A stretch of DNA of 64,000 nt from Cordia subcordata (lineage: Eukaryota > Streptophyta > Magnoliopsida > Boraginales > Cordiaceae), in the NCBI GenBank assembly GCA_028554755.1, contig JAPTOF010000051.1:50965-114964 (forward strand), in the 5' to 3' direction. The notes under the pieces are model-generated. The model saw only the letters and a list, made by a program, of their open reading frames with translations, was not told the origin of the DNA and made no database searches. Made by a program: the position numbers and the translations under genes. This document shows, piece after piece, positions 1-10,953 of the stretch (positions within the stretch are counted from its first letter, which is position 1; each line of letters begins with the position of its first letter).

Positions 1-2
1 GC

Positions 3-3000
3 TTCTGCACCCTTTTGAATAGTCTCGTTGAGGATCTTTGCGCCGCAGACGAGGATCGCAGAGTTCAGCTCAAGATCTTGGGCGAACTGAAAAAATGCTG
101 GCGCAGGGTTTGTGCTTTCTACTGGGATGGCCCTGATCCAGACAGTATGGAAAAGGCCGACCCGCCAATACATCCGGGCGGCGTGGCAGGACATAGGGAT
201 CCGCAGCTGGATCCCAGCTTCTGGAGCAAGCAAGGGTCCGAGGCGCCACAGCTCAGCAGTCTGTTTCCTGTGCCGGAAGCCGCAGCGGCCAGCTTCTACG
301 CTGACGTATCCCGTGCCGGACACCTCCAAGACACGACGGTGATCGAGAGGAGGCCGACGACTCCGGAGAGTAAGCCATTCGCGAGAGCTGCCGACAAAGA
401 CTTCGGGCCATGGTCCCCCACAAGCCTGGCAAGTCTGGAAATTGTGTCTTGCTCTTTTCCCGGGAAAAACATGCGCAGCGTGCAGCCGAATATTGGCCAT
501 CCACTGGCCGCCCATCCGGTATCGTCGAGCTCCGTGTACAACCAGACTGGCCCAGTTGCCACCACACCGAGAGCCTTGACTGGGAAGCGCGTCCGCCCGA
601 ACCCACAGCATCAAAGGAATAACAGCTTGCCAGAATCGCCTACTGAGAACGATCTCGGGAAGATGTCCTACAAGGACCATGACTTCGCTGTGGCTACACC
701 ACATGCTGGGAGCTTGGTGCGAGGAGATATCTTGCCACCAGGCAAAGCATTCGTTGATATTGCTCCTCCAAAAGGAGCTCGTCACACAACCATATTTGAG
801 GACGAAGAAGGGCTTCCACCCAAGCTAGAAGGCTCGGCCGACGCCATGTCAGGACGCGGGATGAGGAAGCTCCTAGGTAGTGTCCGGAGAGCTCTCAGCA
901 CCCGTGGTCAGGGGCATGTACTGGGTGCCACCTCAGCCGGCGCCGCCAGTGCTACATCGAATCGACTGCCGGGGACAGCTGTTGTCCCGCAACAGTCATC
1001 TAGCCGAGATGGTTGTCGCCTGCCTGTCAGGGTTGACTTGTTGGGCGCCGAAGTCGCGGAGGACTTCAAGAGGGCCGTTCGCGAGGATGCCGCTGACGAA
1101 GCGAAGAAGTTTGGATTGCCGTTGGAGCCACCGCAGGAAGAACCAGACCTCGAGTACTCGGCGGCGCATATGGAGTCAACTATGTTCGATACTCTGCCGC
1201 AAACCAGCAAGGCAGGCCGCAGATACTTCAGCGATGCCGGTCTGACAGGTGGCAGCCAATCGATTGTCATCGTGGATGACACAGTTCCGCCTGATACCGA
1301 CGAGAGCCCCGCGGCCCACCATACTAATCCATCCGCAAATCATTCAGTGGAGGCATTCGGAGACGCGCTGATCCCGAATGGCACCCAGATGACACCGCCT
1401 ATGACACCTCCACAGCATGACCCAGAGATGGCGAGACGTTCGTCGCATGTTGTGAACGACAATATTCGGACGGCCATGTCCCCTGAGCCTTTGCCGCCTT
1501 TTGTACCAGATCTGGACTCGTTAGAAGCCCCGTCAAGGGTTGCTTCCGGATTTGCTCGGCCCACCACCTTCTCCCAACATCGTTATCACTCGGGCGGGCG
1601 ATCTTCCAAGTTCCACAGGAGGAACAGATCGACGCGCACGCACCAGTCACTCAACTCGATTGTACGCCGTCGCCGGGCCTCGTTCAGCAGTGATGTGGTC
1701 CCACCTTCAACGCTGCGAAGCTTCGACGCAACCACTTACACTCGGTACTCAGCTGGTGAAGAAGAAGTCGAGACGCCGATTCCGAAGCCGCTGCGAGTGC
1801 TCAGAAGACGTCCAGGTGGCGATTTGCGTGCTGCCACTCATGCCGAGGAGCTCGGGCCTGGACCTTTGAAAAGATCCTACTCTTTGGACTCTTTCTCAGC
1901 CTTTTCACAGTCCATAAGAGACTCGAGGATGGCCAGTTATAGGCCCGACTCGTTTGGAGAAGTGCAATTCGATATCAGTCATGATTTTGAACCTCGACGG
2001 GAGGTCTTTTCTGTGGGACAACTGGCCGACAAGCCAACGAAGCGGGAGATGTCTCTATGCAGTACGCGGTCGTCAAAGCCGGTGATGCGGCCTTCTTTTG
2101 AAGCCGAAGCTAAGAAGCTCGCTCAAATCCCAGACGACGAGGACGACGGGGGCGTGGAATCGGCGCTCGCCAAGTTGGAAGGTAAACCTCCAAAGCTCGC
2201 ACCAAAGCTATCTATGGATCTTCAGGACAGGGGCGACATTGAGTCAGAGACGACAAGCGTGGAGGATAGTGGGCGGTCGTCGCAGCTTACGAAACGTGGA
2301 AACCGCCAATTCACTCTCAGCGATGGCATCGACCGCAGTTCAGAGGCGCTCACAGCATCAAGCAGCAGGCTCCTGAGCGTACCGATGCTACCCGCGCGAG
2401 GCCATAAGTCGTTCTTGTCAGATGCTTCTAAGGAATCTTACTCTTCTACGCCGCTCTTGGACGGCGGCCTGACCGATGACGGTAATAGCAGACGCGAGAC
2501 CAAGAACTGGACAGACCGCTCCGTTCTGCAAGACGAGGACGAAGACCTGCCCATAGCCGAGGCCAAAAGTCACATGTCCTTCAACTTTATACATAGCATG
2601 GACGATGAGCTTCCGGGCTTAGCGCCACCTCAAAGTGTCGAGGATCAATCGTTCCTCGACAGCGACCACAGCGACCACAGCGACCTATCGTCAGAGATGT
2701 CTGCGGAAGATCTGCCCGCCAAGGTTGATGCTACGACCGAGGCGTCTGCAGGGAAGGTCGGCTTGCCAACGCACCCACTCGGGAATGAAAATGATGGCCC
2801 GACGACATCTCTACCTTCGCCCCCCAACAGCCATGATCCCGAGCCAGAGAAGCTCGGTGATGGTCACCATGGCCAAGGCTTTTCAAAAGAAGAGCTGGCC
2901 TCGAAGCCCTTGCCCCCGACACCAGAAGCTACCCCTGGCGTTGCGTTCGGCCCTCATTCACCATTCGATTTGATAGGCACCGCCCGACCGCCACTCGACA

Positions 3001-3812
3001 TAGAAGGTCAGGAAACGGACGAAGCGCGCAAGTATTCTGTTCACCTGCCGTTCATCCTTGCTTTCGACTCGGACAGGCTAGCCCAGCAGTTCACTCTTAT
3101 CGAGAAGGATGCTCTGAACGAGATTGACTGGAAAGAGCTTGTTGACATGGATTGGAAGAACGCCACGAACCACAATTCTCGATCGTGGGTGGATTTCCTG
3201 CGTAACACAGACGCGCATGGCGTGGAGGTGGTCATCGCCCGGTTCAATCTCGTTGTCAAATGGACCATATCTGAGATTGTTCTGACCCAGCACATCGAAG
3301 AGAGGGCGCGATGCCTTATCAAGTATATCCACATTGCTGCTCATTGTCGGCGTTACCGCAATTTCGCCACGATGGCGCAGCTGGCGATTGCTCTATCCAG
3401 CAACGAGGTCTCACGGCTGGCTCGGACCTGGGAGCTTGTGCCCCCGAGAGATATGAAGACTTTGAGGGATCTCGAGAACTTGGTCACGCCCATGCGTAAC
3501 TTTTTCAACCTTCGCGTTGAGATGGAATCGGGTCCCGATACCGGCTGCATCCCTTTTGTCGGCATCTACACGCACGACTTGCTTTATAACGCGCAACGTC
3601 CGTCTGAGATTGCGAGCTCCCCTACAACTCCTCCACTCGTTAACTTTGAACGATGTCGAATAGGAGCCTCGGTCGTGAAGACGCTTCTCCGTCTACTAGA
3701 GGCCAGTACTCGATACGACTTCCAGCCGGTGGAGGGAATTACCGAGAGGTGCCTCTGGATCGGTGCTCTCACAGACGACGAGATTCGGCGGCATTCAGGA
3801 AACTTGGAATAA
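3..3812 (+). CDS. RasGEF protein, LTE1-like (5' end outside window)
   Basis: The frame is open from the first bases of the window, so the N-terminus is missing; about 1,270 residues are present. The last ~230 residues form a CDC25-type RasGEF catalytic domain: landmarks are IDWKELVDMDW, the helical-hairpin region around VVKWTISEIV, the conserved stretch RARCLIKYIHIAAHC and the end FVGIYTHDLLYN. This domain exchanges GDP for GTP on Ras-family GTPases. Between the N-terminus and the domain lie ~1,000 residues that look disordered, rich in Ser, Pro and basic clusters. A long disordered middle with a C-terminal GEF fits the fungal mitotic-exit regulator Lte1 better than Cdc25 or Bud5, but this rests on architecture only. 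A RasGEF-N module would lie partly upstream. No intron is needed here. The protein ends RRHSGNLE with a TAA stop. Confidence 0.85.
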   Translation, partial: FCTLLNSLVEDLCAADEDRRVQLKILGELKKCWRRVCAFYWDGPDPDSMEKADPPIHPGGVAGHRDPQLDPSFWSKQGSEAPQLSSLFPVPEAAAASFYADVSRAGHLQDTTVIERRPTTPESKPFARAADKDFGPWSPTSLASLEIVSCSFPGKNMRSVQPNIGHPLAAHPVSSSSVYNQTGPVATTPRALTGKRVRPNPQHQRNNSLPESPTENDLGKMSYKDHDFAVATPHAGSLVRGDILPPGKAFVDIAPPKGARHTTIFEDEEGLPPKLEGSADAMSGRGMRKLLGSVRRALSTRGQGHVLGATSAGAASATSNRLPGTAVVPQQSSSRDGCRLPVRVDLLGAEVAEDFKRAVREDAADEAKKFGLPLEPPQEEPDLEYSAAHMESTMFDTLPQTSKAGRRYFSDAGLTGGSQSIVIVDDTVPPDTDESPAAHHTNPSANHSVEAFGDALIPNGTQMTPPMTPPQHDPEMARRSSHVVNDNIRTAMSPEPLPPFVPDLDSLEAPSRVASGFARPTTFSQHRYHSGGRSSKFHRRNRSTRTHQSLNSIVRRRRASFSSDVVPPSTLRSFDATTYTRYSAGEEEVETPIPKPLRVLRRRPGGDLRAATHAEELGPGPLKRSYSLDSFSAFSQSIRDSRMASYRPDSFGEVQFDISHDFEPRREVFSVGQLADKPTKREMSLCSTRSSKPVMRPSFEAEAKKLAQIPDDEDDGGVESALAKLEGKPPKLAPKLSMDLQDRGDIESETTSVEDSGRSSQLTKRGNRQFTLSDGIDRSSEALTASSSRLLSVPMLPARGHKSFLSDASKESYSSTPLLDGGLTDDGNSRRETKNWTDRSVLQDEDEDLPIAEAKSHMSFNFIHSMDDELPGLAPPQSVEDQSFLDSDHSDHSDLSSEMSAEDLPAKVDATTEASAGKVGLPTHPLGNENDGPTTSLPSPPNSHDPEPEKLGDGHHGQGFSKEELASKPLPPTPEATPGVAFGPHSPFDLIGTARPPLDIEGQETDEARKYSVHLPFILAFDSDRLAQQFTLIEKDALNEIDWKELVDMDWKNATNHNSRSWVDFLRNTDAHGVEVVIARFNLVVKWTISEIVLTQHIEERARCLIKYIHIAAHCRRYRNFATMAQLAIALSSNEVSRLARTWELVPPRDMKTLRDLENLVTPMRNFFNLRVEMESGPDTGCIPFVGIYTHDLLYNAQRPSEIASSPTTPPLVNFERCRIGASVVKTLLRLLEASTRYDFQPVEGITERCLWIGALTDDEIRRHSGNLE

Positions 3813-4773
3813 AGAGAAGCACCAACGCATCACGAAAACTCCGAATTATGACCAAGCGCGGCGCTCGTTTTGAACACACCAGCATTCAAGCTTTATTTTG
3901 TCAGCATGCAAACTTTACACATTTGGTCGCAAAGATACTGGGTTACATTGGGAGGGAGTTACAAAGTACTGGACGCTCGTGCCACTTTTCTTTGGGTTCT
4001 ATTTACAATCAAGCCATCATGGGTCCGAATAAGGATATGGAGTTTGGGCAAGATACTTGTTTCGGCGACTGGACAGGCTCCGTTATGGAAGTGCTAGCTT
4101 CGGAGATGGGAGCATATAATTACTTGGTCAAGCTACAATACCCCTTGTTTGAATGCTGGCTTGAGCCAAGCCCCGACATCTTAATACATGATTTCAGCAG
4201 AGCAAACATGGGCTGTGTCCTAAGTTATGACTACAACGCTTGGGGCCGCCGGGCACACTCGGCTTGGTGCTTGTCACTCCTTTCCATTTCATGGAAGAAG
4301 ACGAGGTTCCTACGGCGAGCACGGAGTCACGGTACTATGTTCTTGTCATGGGCTGGATAATGTAGCCTTCCCGCAAACATGATTCTGAGGAACTGGTGAG
4401 ATAACGGTCAAGTCCATCCCATTGACCACACAGGGCTTTCCCTCCCCCTTCTACCAATCGTGATAGCGAGATAAAAGGACGAGTATCTTTCCCTCATCAG
4501 TGCCGCCAACCAGAAAATCAAACCGGCCAAGTCCCTTGGAACAATGCTTCAGAATGATGCCAGCCATTCAAACGCCACCATACAACCAAAATTGCTTTTT
4601 GCCTTTTCTCTCAAATGACAACAGAGTGCGCACAGTGGTTCGCGTGAACGATGATAACCTGCTCACCAAGACTCGTCAGGCTGCTCGAAGTCCTTCTGAG
4701 GTTCCTCATGAGTCGCATCACCGCCTCCCACCATGACCTCCGAGGGTTGGTCGGGCGCCTGAGCTTCAGGGGC
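3813..4773. other. Convergent intergenic region
   Basis: This lies between the 3' ends of the RasGEF gene (+) and the S0 gene (-). A 235-codon frame overlapping the end of the RasGEF gene has no recognisable protein character. The right edge holds the in-frame S0 extension listed separately. Otherwise I see only presumed 3' UTRs. Confidence 0.5.
4663..4773 (-). other. In-frame 36-codon extension after the RPS0 stop
   Basis: Reading on in the S0 frame after TAG gives 36 sense codons and then TGA. The peptide starts APEAQAPDQPSEVMV and ends KDFEQPDESW. Its composition (Ala, Pro, Gln, Glu, a terminal Trp) resembles the S0 tail itself. It could be a readthrough extension, a former C-terminus cut off by a recent stop, or chance. 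I see no intron that would cleanly remove the TAG. Confidence 0.35.
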
Positions 4774-5706
4774 CTACCACTGGGTCTCCTTGGCAGCCTC
4801 GTTGGACCACTCAGTGGCGGGGGCGCCAGAGGCGGCCCAGTCGTCAACAGCGTTGGTGCCGTTGGGGGCAGCGCCGTCCCAGTTGCTGCTCTGGGCAGGG
4901 AAACCAGGGGCGGGGGCCTCCCAGTCGGCGCCGGCTTGTTGGAAGCCAGACTCGATGGCGGCGGCACCCTCCTCCTCAACACCGGGGAGCTTCTCCTCCT
5001 CGACCTTCTCCTCGTTCTCGGCCTCAGGGTCGCGGTCTGCTAGGTCAGTATTTGCTTTGTGTGAGATCGTGAGGGTTCAAAACGTACAGAAGTAAAGATC
5101 GGGCATGACGTCCCAGGGGGTCTCGCGGTTGTAGATGGTACCGCGGAGGCGGAGGACCTCGCGGGCAAGGAGCCACCAGATTGTACCAATGGAGTTGCGA
5201 CCCTTGTTGTTGGTGGGGATGGCAACGTCGACGTACTCGGTGGGGGAGTCAGTGTCGGTAAGGGCAATGACGGGGATGTTGACGTAGGAAGCCTCCTTGA
5301 TGGCCTGGGCGTCGGTGCGGGGGTCAGTGACGACGATCAGACGGGGCTCCTTGAAGGAGCGGGTGATGTAGTTGGTGAAGGAACCGGGGGTGAAGCGACC
5401 GGCGATGGGGGAGGCACCGGTGTGCGCGGCAAACTTGAGGACGGCGCGCTGGCCGTAGGGACGGGCAGAGATGACGCAGACGTCGGCGGGGTTCTCAACG
5501 GCGACGATGATGCGGGCGGCGAGCACAATCTTCTCCCAGGTCTTGCCAATGTTGATCACGTTGATACCGTCCTGGCGAGTCTTCCAGAGGTAGGGCTCCA
5601 TGTGAACCTGCAAGTTCTTGCTGCCCAGGTGAGCCTGGGAGGCGAGGAGCATCTCAATGTCATGGCTGGTGGCGTTGAACGCCGGGGGCAGGTTGGAAGG
5701 AGCCAT
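4774..5706 (-). CDS. RPS0: 40S ribosomal protein S0 (uS2 family)
   Basis: Two exons, 5706-5088 and 5036-4774, with a 51-nt intron (donor GTACGT, branch TACTGACC, acceptor GCAG), give 293 residues, normal for fungal S0. The uS2 domain fills most of the protein; typical motifs are [47 protein letters not shown] and [15 protein letters not shown]. The C-terminal tail is acidic with Trp-containing repeats (SSNWD, DDWAA, TEWS), as in S0 and the animal laminin-receptor homologue SA, and ends ETQW before a TAG stop. The product is a structural protein of the small subunit needed for late 40S maturation. The start context (AACAAGATGGCT) is good. The gene is head-to-head with a mitochondrial ribosomal protein gene. 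The frame stays open after TAG (see next entry). Confidence 0.97.
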
Positions 5707-6048
5707 CTTGTTCGGTTTGGCGGGGAGGGGGCGGGTTGAAGGAGTGAGGTTGTTGGTGATGATGTTCGGATCGCGAAAAAGTTCACTGGCCGTTGGTTGG
5801 AATTACCCTAACTGAGAAAATGTGCGTCGCCTGTGGGTGAGAGCCCTGCGCTAGTCCCGAATGGGCTTGATTTCAAAGTGGACCTCGAGGTGGGGTACTC
5901 GGAGTCGACGTGCCGCCGAGTCTAATATGCGAAGTTGAACCGGCCTAGTTCTACGCTGCGCATCTCGAGTGGACGTGCCTTGAAATTTTATGGAACATCT
6001 TGAGCTCTCAGTACGATCTCCTGACCGCGATCGGATGTTAAAGCGACG
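5707..6048. promoter_or_regulatory. Bidirectional promoter, RPS0 / mitochondrial uS15
   Basis: 342 bp separate the start codons of two divergent ribosomal protein genes, one cytosolic and one mitochondrial. The stretch must hold both promoters and 5' UTRs. I recognise no specific factor site with confidence. Confidence 0.6.
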
Positions 6049-7084
6049 ATGCCGCCCAGAATACAACCGTTGCAGCGGTTAGGGGGTACAAACTGTATGT
6101 GGAACTCACTGGCAACATTATTATTCCCCAGCTAACCCACAAGCCATAGTGTGCTTGCGTCCTGCACCCCGACCTACGACACAAAGCTTCCTCCCCATAA
6201 CACAGACCGCCAACATCACCCTCCGTGAGAAGAAGCGTAAGGCGAAGCAAGACCCCTACGCCTGGGCACAGGCTCAGCAGCGAAAAAATGCCAACCTGAA
6301 GCGCCGTGAGCAGCTCGAGGTACAGCGCGCGAGGGAACACGGCAGCGACCCCGTCCACGGCAAAGTCACGCCCTTCCTCGAGTCCCTCGAATTCGCCGGT
6401 CAGCGACCACAGAGCACAGTACCTCTGGATGCCGAGGGCAACCCACTGGAGGAGTCACACCGGCTGCCCGTTACGCCTGGTCTGCGCAACCACCTTTTGA
6501 CGGACAAGGAGCTTGAGGGCGCGGTGGAGGATGCGTACAAGCTGACCAAGCCGTACGACCAGGGTTCGCTTGAGGACGTCATCTCGGGCCAGGACGGTGA
6601 TCAGAGGTTCGCTGAGCATGAGGCCAAACATGCTCGCGCTGTCGAGGCTATGAAGAGGATCACAGCGTTGGAGAATGGCAACGCAAAGGACCGCTACCAC
6701 GCTAACGTCCGGCGCATTGTACACGAATTCGGCAGGCACATGACGGACAAGAAGCTGGCCAAGCGACCGGAGGCATTTGACAAGCCTGCCGAACCCAAGC
6801 CTAACCGCTCCGGTCCCGACACGGGGAGTTCAGAGGTGCAAATCGCCATCCTCACAGCCAAGATCCAGAAGCTGAACGAGGCATTGGGCACGGGTCGCGG
6901 TTACAAGGATACTGCCAACAGGAGGAATCTTGAGCTTTTGGTGCACAGGCGGCAAAAGCTGCTGAGGTACATGGAGCGCAAGGAGAGGGGCGGCGAGAGG
7001 TGGACGCATATGTTGGAGAAGCTGGGCATCACCGAGTCTATGTGGAAGGGACAGATCACGTCCTACCACATTCAAAGACGATGA
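6049..7084 (+). CDS. MRPS28: Mitochondrial ribosomal protein uS15m (yeast Mrps28 type)
   Basis: Exon 1 is 6049-6094 (15 codons plus 1 nt). A 55-nt intron (donor GTATGT, branch GCTAACC, acceptor ATAG) leads to exon 2, 6150-7084, for 326 residues. The second exon's frame has no upstream ATG of its own, and splicing to the ATG at 6049 gives a start, MPPRIQPLQRLGGTN, that is basic and free of acidic residues as expected for a mitochondrial presequence. The C-terminal ~90 residues are an S15 domain: GSSEVQIAILTAKIQKLNE, then RRNLELLVHRRQKLLRYM. S15 binds the small-subunit rRNA central domain early in assembly. The long charged N-terminal extension is usual for the fungal mitochondrial form. It is convergent with VMA6. 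Confidence 0.93.
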
Positions 7085-7296
7085 GGAACCACGTCGCTGT
7101 AGAATTATTTTGTGATTATGATGTACAATACAGAGCCACGGACTTGTTGCAGGTCAAAAAAATAGTCTTATTGATATCCACCAATGCGCCGAGAAAGTCC
7201 CAAGTGATTAAAAGAGGCAACAACGCGATGAGGTACTGTATACAGGACATGCTAAAACAGGATGGAAGGCAGGCAGGTTGTGATGTGATGTGAAGA

Positions 7297-8554
7297 TCAG
7301 AACACGCTGATGAAGTTGCCGATGCGGTCCTTCTGGTTTTGGGCTATGCACTCGGCGATCCATGTGATGTTGCGGATTTCCTAGAACCCGTAAGCTTGGA
7401 GTTTCATGATCAGTCTCATTTGGTGCGTTTACCTGCTCTCTCAACTTGACCCATGCGTAGATGATGGCATACGTAAATTGCCTGGTGAACGCGTTCTTGG
7501 AGATTTCCATCTCTTTCTGGTAGAACAAATCCTCAAGGGACTTGCCATCCGTTGAACCGCCGCCCATGTTACCCGGACCCGAGGCTCCACCACCGATTGA
7601 AACTGCGTCGAAGAAGGTCTTGTAGTCGTGAACGCCATCCACAGCGAGACGGACACCTTCAGCGTCGTCAGCTCGCGAGAGCATCAGGGTACCCTCAGGG
7701 TAGAGCTTTCCGAAGCTAGGATAGAGCTTATTACGATCTGCCTTGGCAAGTTCGGTGCCGAAGGAGTTGAGGGTGATGTTGATCGCTCGGCGGTCTGCCT
7801 CGAACTCGAGGATCTCGGACATGACTTCCGCAGTTGGGGTGCCCGCCATGTCGGAATGCTCGTTGACGAACTTGTAGAAGTCCTCGAGGTAGTTCTTGTA
7901 CAGAGTGTTGCGAACGATCTCGATGTTGAGCTCGTCGAGGTCCTGATGGCTCAAGCTACCCTTGAAGTACTGGGCCAGGGGCGTCTCGATGAGAACGCTG
8001 TTGTATAGCTCCTCGATGTTGGTCGCGACACACAGGACGGGCATCGTTTCGAACCAACCCAAGGGGTGGCATCGCTCGAGGAGCTCGCGAGTGTCACGTT
8101 CATGGAGGGTACCGGTGATGAGAAGGGCGACGTTGTCAATCATGTACCCGTAAGTGACGTAGTCCATGAAGGTGGCGAGGGAGCCGACGGCGTTGGCGCG
8201 AACATAGCGGAACTCGGAGATGAGCTTGTCAGTCGTCTTAGAGGCGAGGCTGGAGGTCGAGGGGTTCGGTGGGAGAGAGGCGAGGAAGTCACCATAGGCA
8301 GGTCCGAGCTGGAGCTTCAAGTCTGGCACAGTCAGCTACAGAGCTTCGCTCGGATTTCGAATGTTCATACCGTCAATGGTCTCACACTGCGTCAAGTTGT
8401 TGTATGCAGGACCGGTGAGGAGTCCGTTGCGATAACCTCTGACAATGCCCTCCACGTAGCTGTCCAGTGTGTCAGTATCCTAGTGCCCGTCGCGAGCTTG
8501 CCTTGGATGGGGGCTGGCTTACCCATTGTTGACGTTGAAAAAAAGACCCTCCAT
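7297..8554 (-). CDS. VMA6: V-type H+-ATPase V0 subunit d
   Basis: Four exons (8554-8523, 8459-8371, 8322-7433, 7380-7297) encode 364 residues, the usual family length. Introns are 63, 48 and 52 nt with consensus borders. The start [20 protein letters not shown] is highly typical. Further family marks are [20 protein letters not shown], the ITGTLHERD segment, [13 protein letters not shown] and the C-terminus [20 protein letters not shown]. Subunit d sits on the cytosolic face of the V0 c-ring and connects it to the central stalk of V1, coupling ATP hydrolysis to proton pumping in vacuoles and endosomes. A Gly-rich insert (residues ~290-305, [15 protein letters not shown]) is the only unusual stretch. 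The gene is divergent from NOP58. Confidence 0.97.
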
Positions 8555-9047
8555 AATGAAACAACCTTCGTAACGCAGGCGAGTCTGGTAATAGGATCAC
8601 TGTTTGGTCGGACGGGGGTTGATGGGTACCGCTGAAATCACAGGAACTTGTCGAGGGCTACCTTAGAAGAGTTCCTATGTTGGCGTCACTGAGCGACTGA
8701 CTGCTTGCTGCTCGCCTGCAGACGAGCAGGTACGTAGTTGCCTGAAGCGGTCTTTAGTTGATCCGGCACAGGAACCGCCACGACGACCACACTTGCATCA
8801 GCCACAAAGTTAGAAGGCTGACGGGAAAAGGTGGAGACAGAGCCGATTGACCAACTGAAGAAAAAAAAATCCTGAACCTACGAGTGAAAAAAAAGCCCAC
8901 CACAACCTTCTTGAATCCCGGGCACGACGACGCTGTGCGAACATCCACGATCGCCAATTCGGCTTCCAAATTATCTAGCTTGGGCCGAAGGACCGTTTGA
9001 ACTCATTGACACTTACTCGGAACGAAACGCAATCATCGTCGGTCGCC
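8555..9047. promoter_or_regulatory. Bidirectional promoter, VMA6 / NOP58
   Basis: 493 bp between divergent start codons. An A-run lies at about 8862-8869 and another poly-A stretch near 8887. No specific binding site is claimed. Confidence 0.55.
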
Positions 9048-10953
9048 ATGTCTCTCTTCGTTCTTGGAGAGACGCCGGCAGGGTGAGTTGCCCACGATAC
9101 TTCCCTTCAGAACAATACATGCTGACGCTGCGCTTTAGCTATGCCCTGTTCAAGGCGTCCGACAAGAAGCTCCTGAAAGGAGACAAAACCGCCGCCGACT
9201 TCGAGAACCCTGAGAGCTTGGTCGAGATGTGAGCATACCCCTACCGTCTTGTAGAAGTTACGCGGTGGAGGAGAGATTCTGACCTGGAAATAGGTTGAAG
9301 TTGAAGAAGTTCGTTAAGTTCGACAGCGCTGCCATGGCCCTTGAGGAGGCTGTCTCTCTGAAGGATGGCAAGGTTCCTGAGCTGCTGTCGTCGCTGTTGG
9401 CAGATCTCGAGGGCGAGAAGAAGGCCTCCATCGCCGTGGCCGACATGAAACTCGGCACTTCCATCACGCAGCTGCCCAACTTCAAGGTTTCGGCCGTCTC
9501 TGGTTCCGACACTGTCGATCTCTTCCGTGGCATTCGCGAGCACATCTCGTCTCTGATCCCAGGTCTCGTGCCCGAGAACGTCGACCGCATGTCTCTGGGT
9601 CTGTCGCACTCCATGTCTCGCGACAAGCTCAAGTTCACCGCCGACAAGGTCGACTCTATGATCATTCAAGCCGTCAAGATGCTCGACGATATCGACAAGG
9701 ATCTCAACGTGTACGCTATGCGCACTAAGGAGTGGTACGGATGGCACTTCCCTGAGCTGGCCAGGACGCTCAACGACAACCTTGCGTACGCCCGTGTTGT
9801 CATTGCTGCCGGCTACCGAACCAACATTCCCGACACCGACCTGTCCGAAATCCTCCCCGAAGAGCTTGAGACTGCCGTCAAGGCTGCCGCCGACATCAGC
9901 ATGGGTACCGACATCACCGAGGCGGATATGGCCAACATCAAGTCCCTTGCAGAGCAAGTCGAATCCTACACGACATACCGTGCTGAGCTTTCGAGCTACC
10001 TTGAGAACCGCATGCGCGCCATTGCCCCCAACCTGACTGCTCTCGTCGGCACCCTTGTCGGAGCCAGACTTATCGCACACTCCGGGTCTCTTCTCAGCCT
10101 TGCCAAGTGCCCCGGTTCCACCATCCAGATCCTTGGTGCCGAGAAGGCCCTGTTCCGTGCTCTCAAGACCAAGCACGACACTCCCAAGTATGGTTTGATC
10201 TACCACTCCTCCCTGATCGGCCAGTCGACTGGCCGCAACAAGGGAAAGATGGCTCGTATGCTGGCTGCCAAGGTAGCTCTCGGCACCCGCATTGATGCCC
10301 TCGATGAGGATATCGACAACAAGGATGAGGACGAACGCAACGCTATGGGTCTGATGAGCCGCGTCAAGCTCGAGAACACTGGCCGCAAGTTGGAAGGCAA
10401 GGCACCGCTGCCCCGCGGAACCAATATCGACCCTGCCGGCAACCTTGTCAACCCGGGCCAGTTCAACTTGAAGGAGACTCGCACCTACAACACTGACGCT
10501 GACGGTGTCGATGCTGACGCGGTGGTCGTGAATGGCGCCGATGAACTCAAGTCCAAGAAAGACAAGAAGGACAAGAAGAAGAGGAAGAGCCTGATCGAGG
10601 AGGTTGACTCCGACGCCGAGATGGAGGATGCCAACGGCGCGTCTACACCTGCCAAGGGCAGCAAACTCTCTGATGCACAGCTCCAGGAGCTGGCCGACCA
10701 AGCCGGCCTTTCCTTGAAGAAGTTCAAGCGCAAGTATGAGCGCGGCGACGTGGAGATGAACGCCGACGGCACACCCAAGGTCTACAGCAAGAAGGAGCTC
10801 AAGAAGATGCGCAAAGCCGAGGAGTCAACGCCCTCGAAGGCGGAGCCCTCTGCGAAGAAGCGCAAGCACGACGACGACTCGGACTCGGAAGAGGTCCCAG
10901 CAAAGAAGGAGAAGAAGCAGAAGAAGAAGAAGAGTCAATCCAACGAGTCCTAG
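9048..10953 (+). CDS. NOP58: Nucleolar protein Nop58, box C/D snoRNP core
   Basis: Exons 9048-9082, 9139-9228 and 9294-10953 encode 594 residues, normal for the family. The protein begins MSLFVLGETPAGYALFKASD, the NOP5 N-terminal domain. A NOSIC segment follows (ELETAVKAAADISMGTDI), then the Nop RNA-binding domain with LIAHSGSLLSLAKCPGSTIQ, the alignment LGAEKALFRALKTK, and GLIYHSSLIGQ. The tail carries KKD/KKE runs from ~residue 460, as in yeast and animal Nop58. The protein is a core subunit of box C/D snoRNPs with Nop56, Snu13 and fibrillarin, guiding 2'-O-methylation and pre-rRNA processing. The close paralogue Nop56 is excluded by the N-terminus and the charged tail. A 486-codon frame opposite this gene is a coding-bias shadow. 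Confidence 0.97.

Noticed and set aside
9241..10701. 486-codon open frame on the minus strand opposite NOP58
   Set aside because: NOP58 is certain, and the antisense frame arises from its codon bias; it has no domain and crosses the NOP58 intron 2 border.
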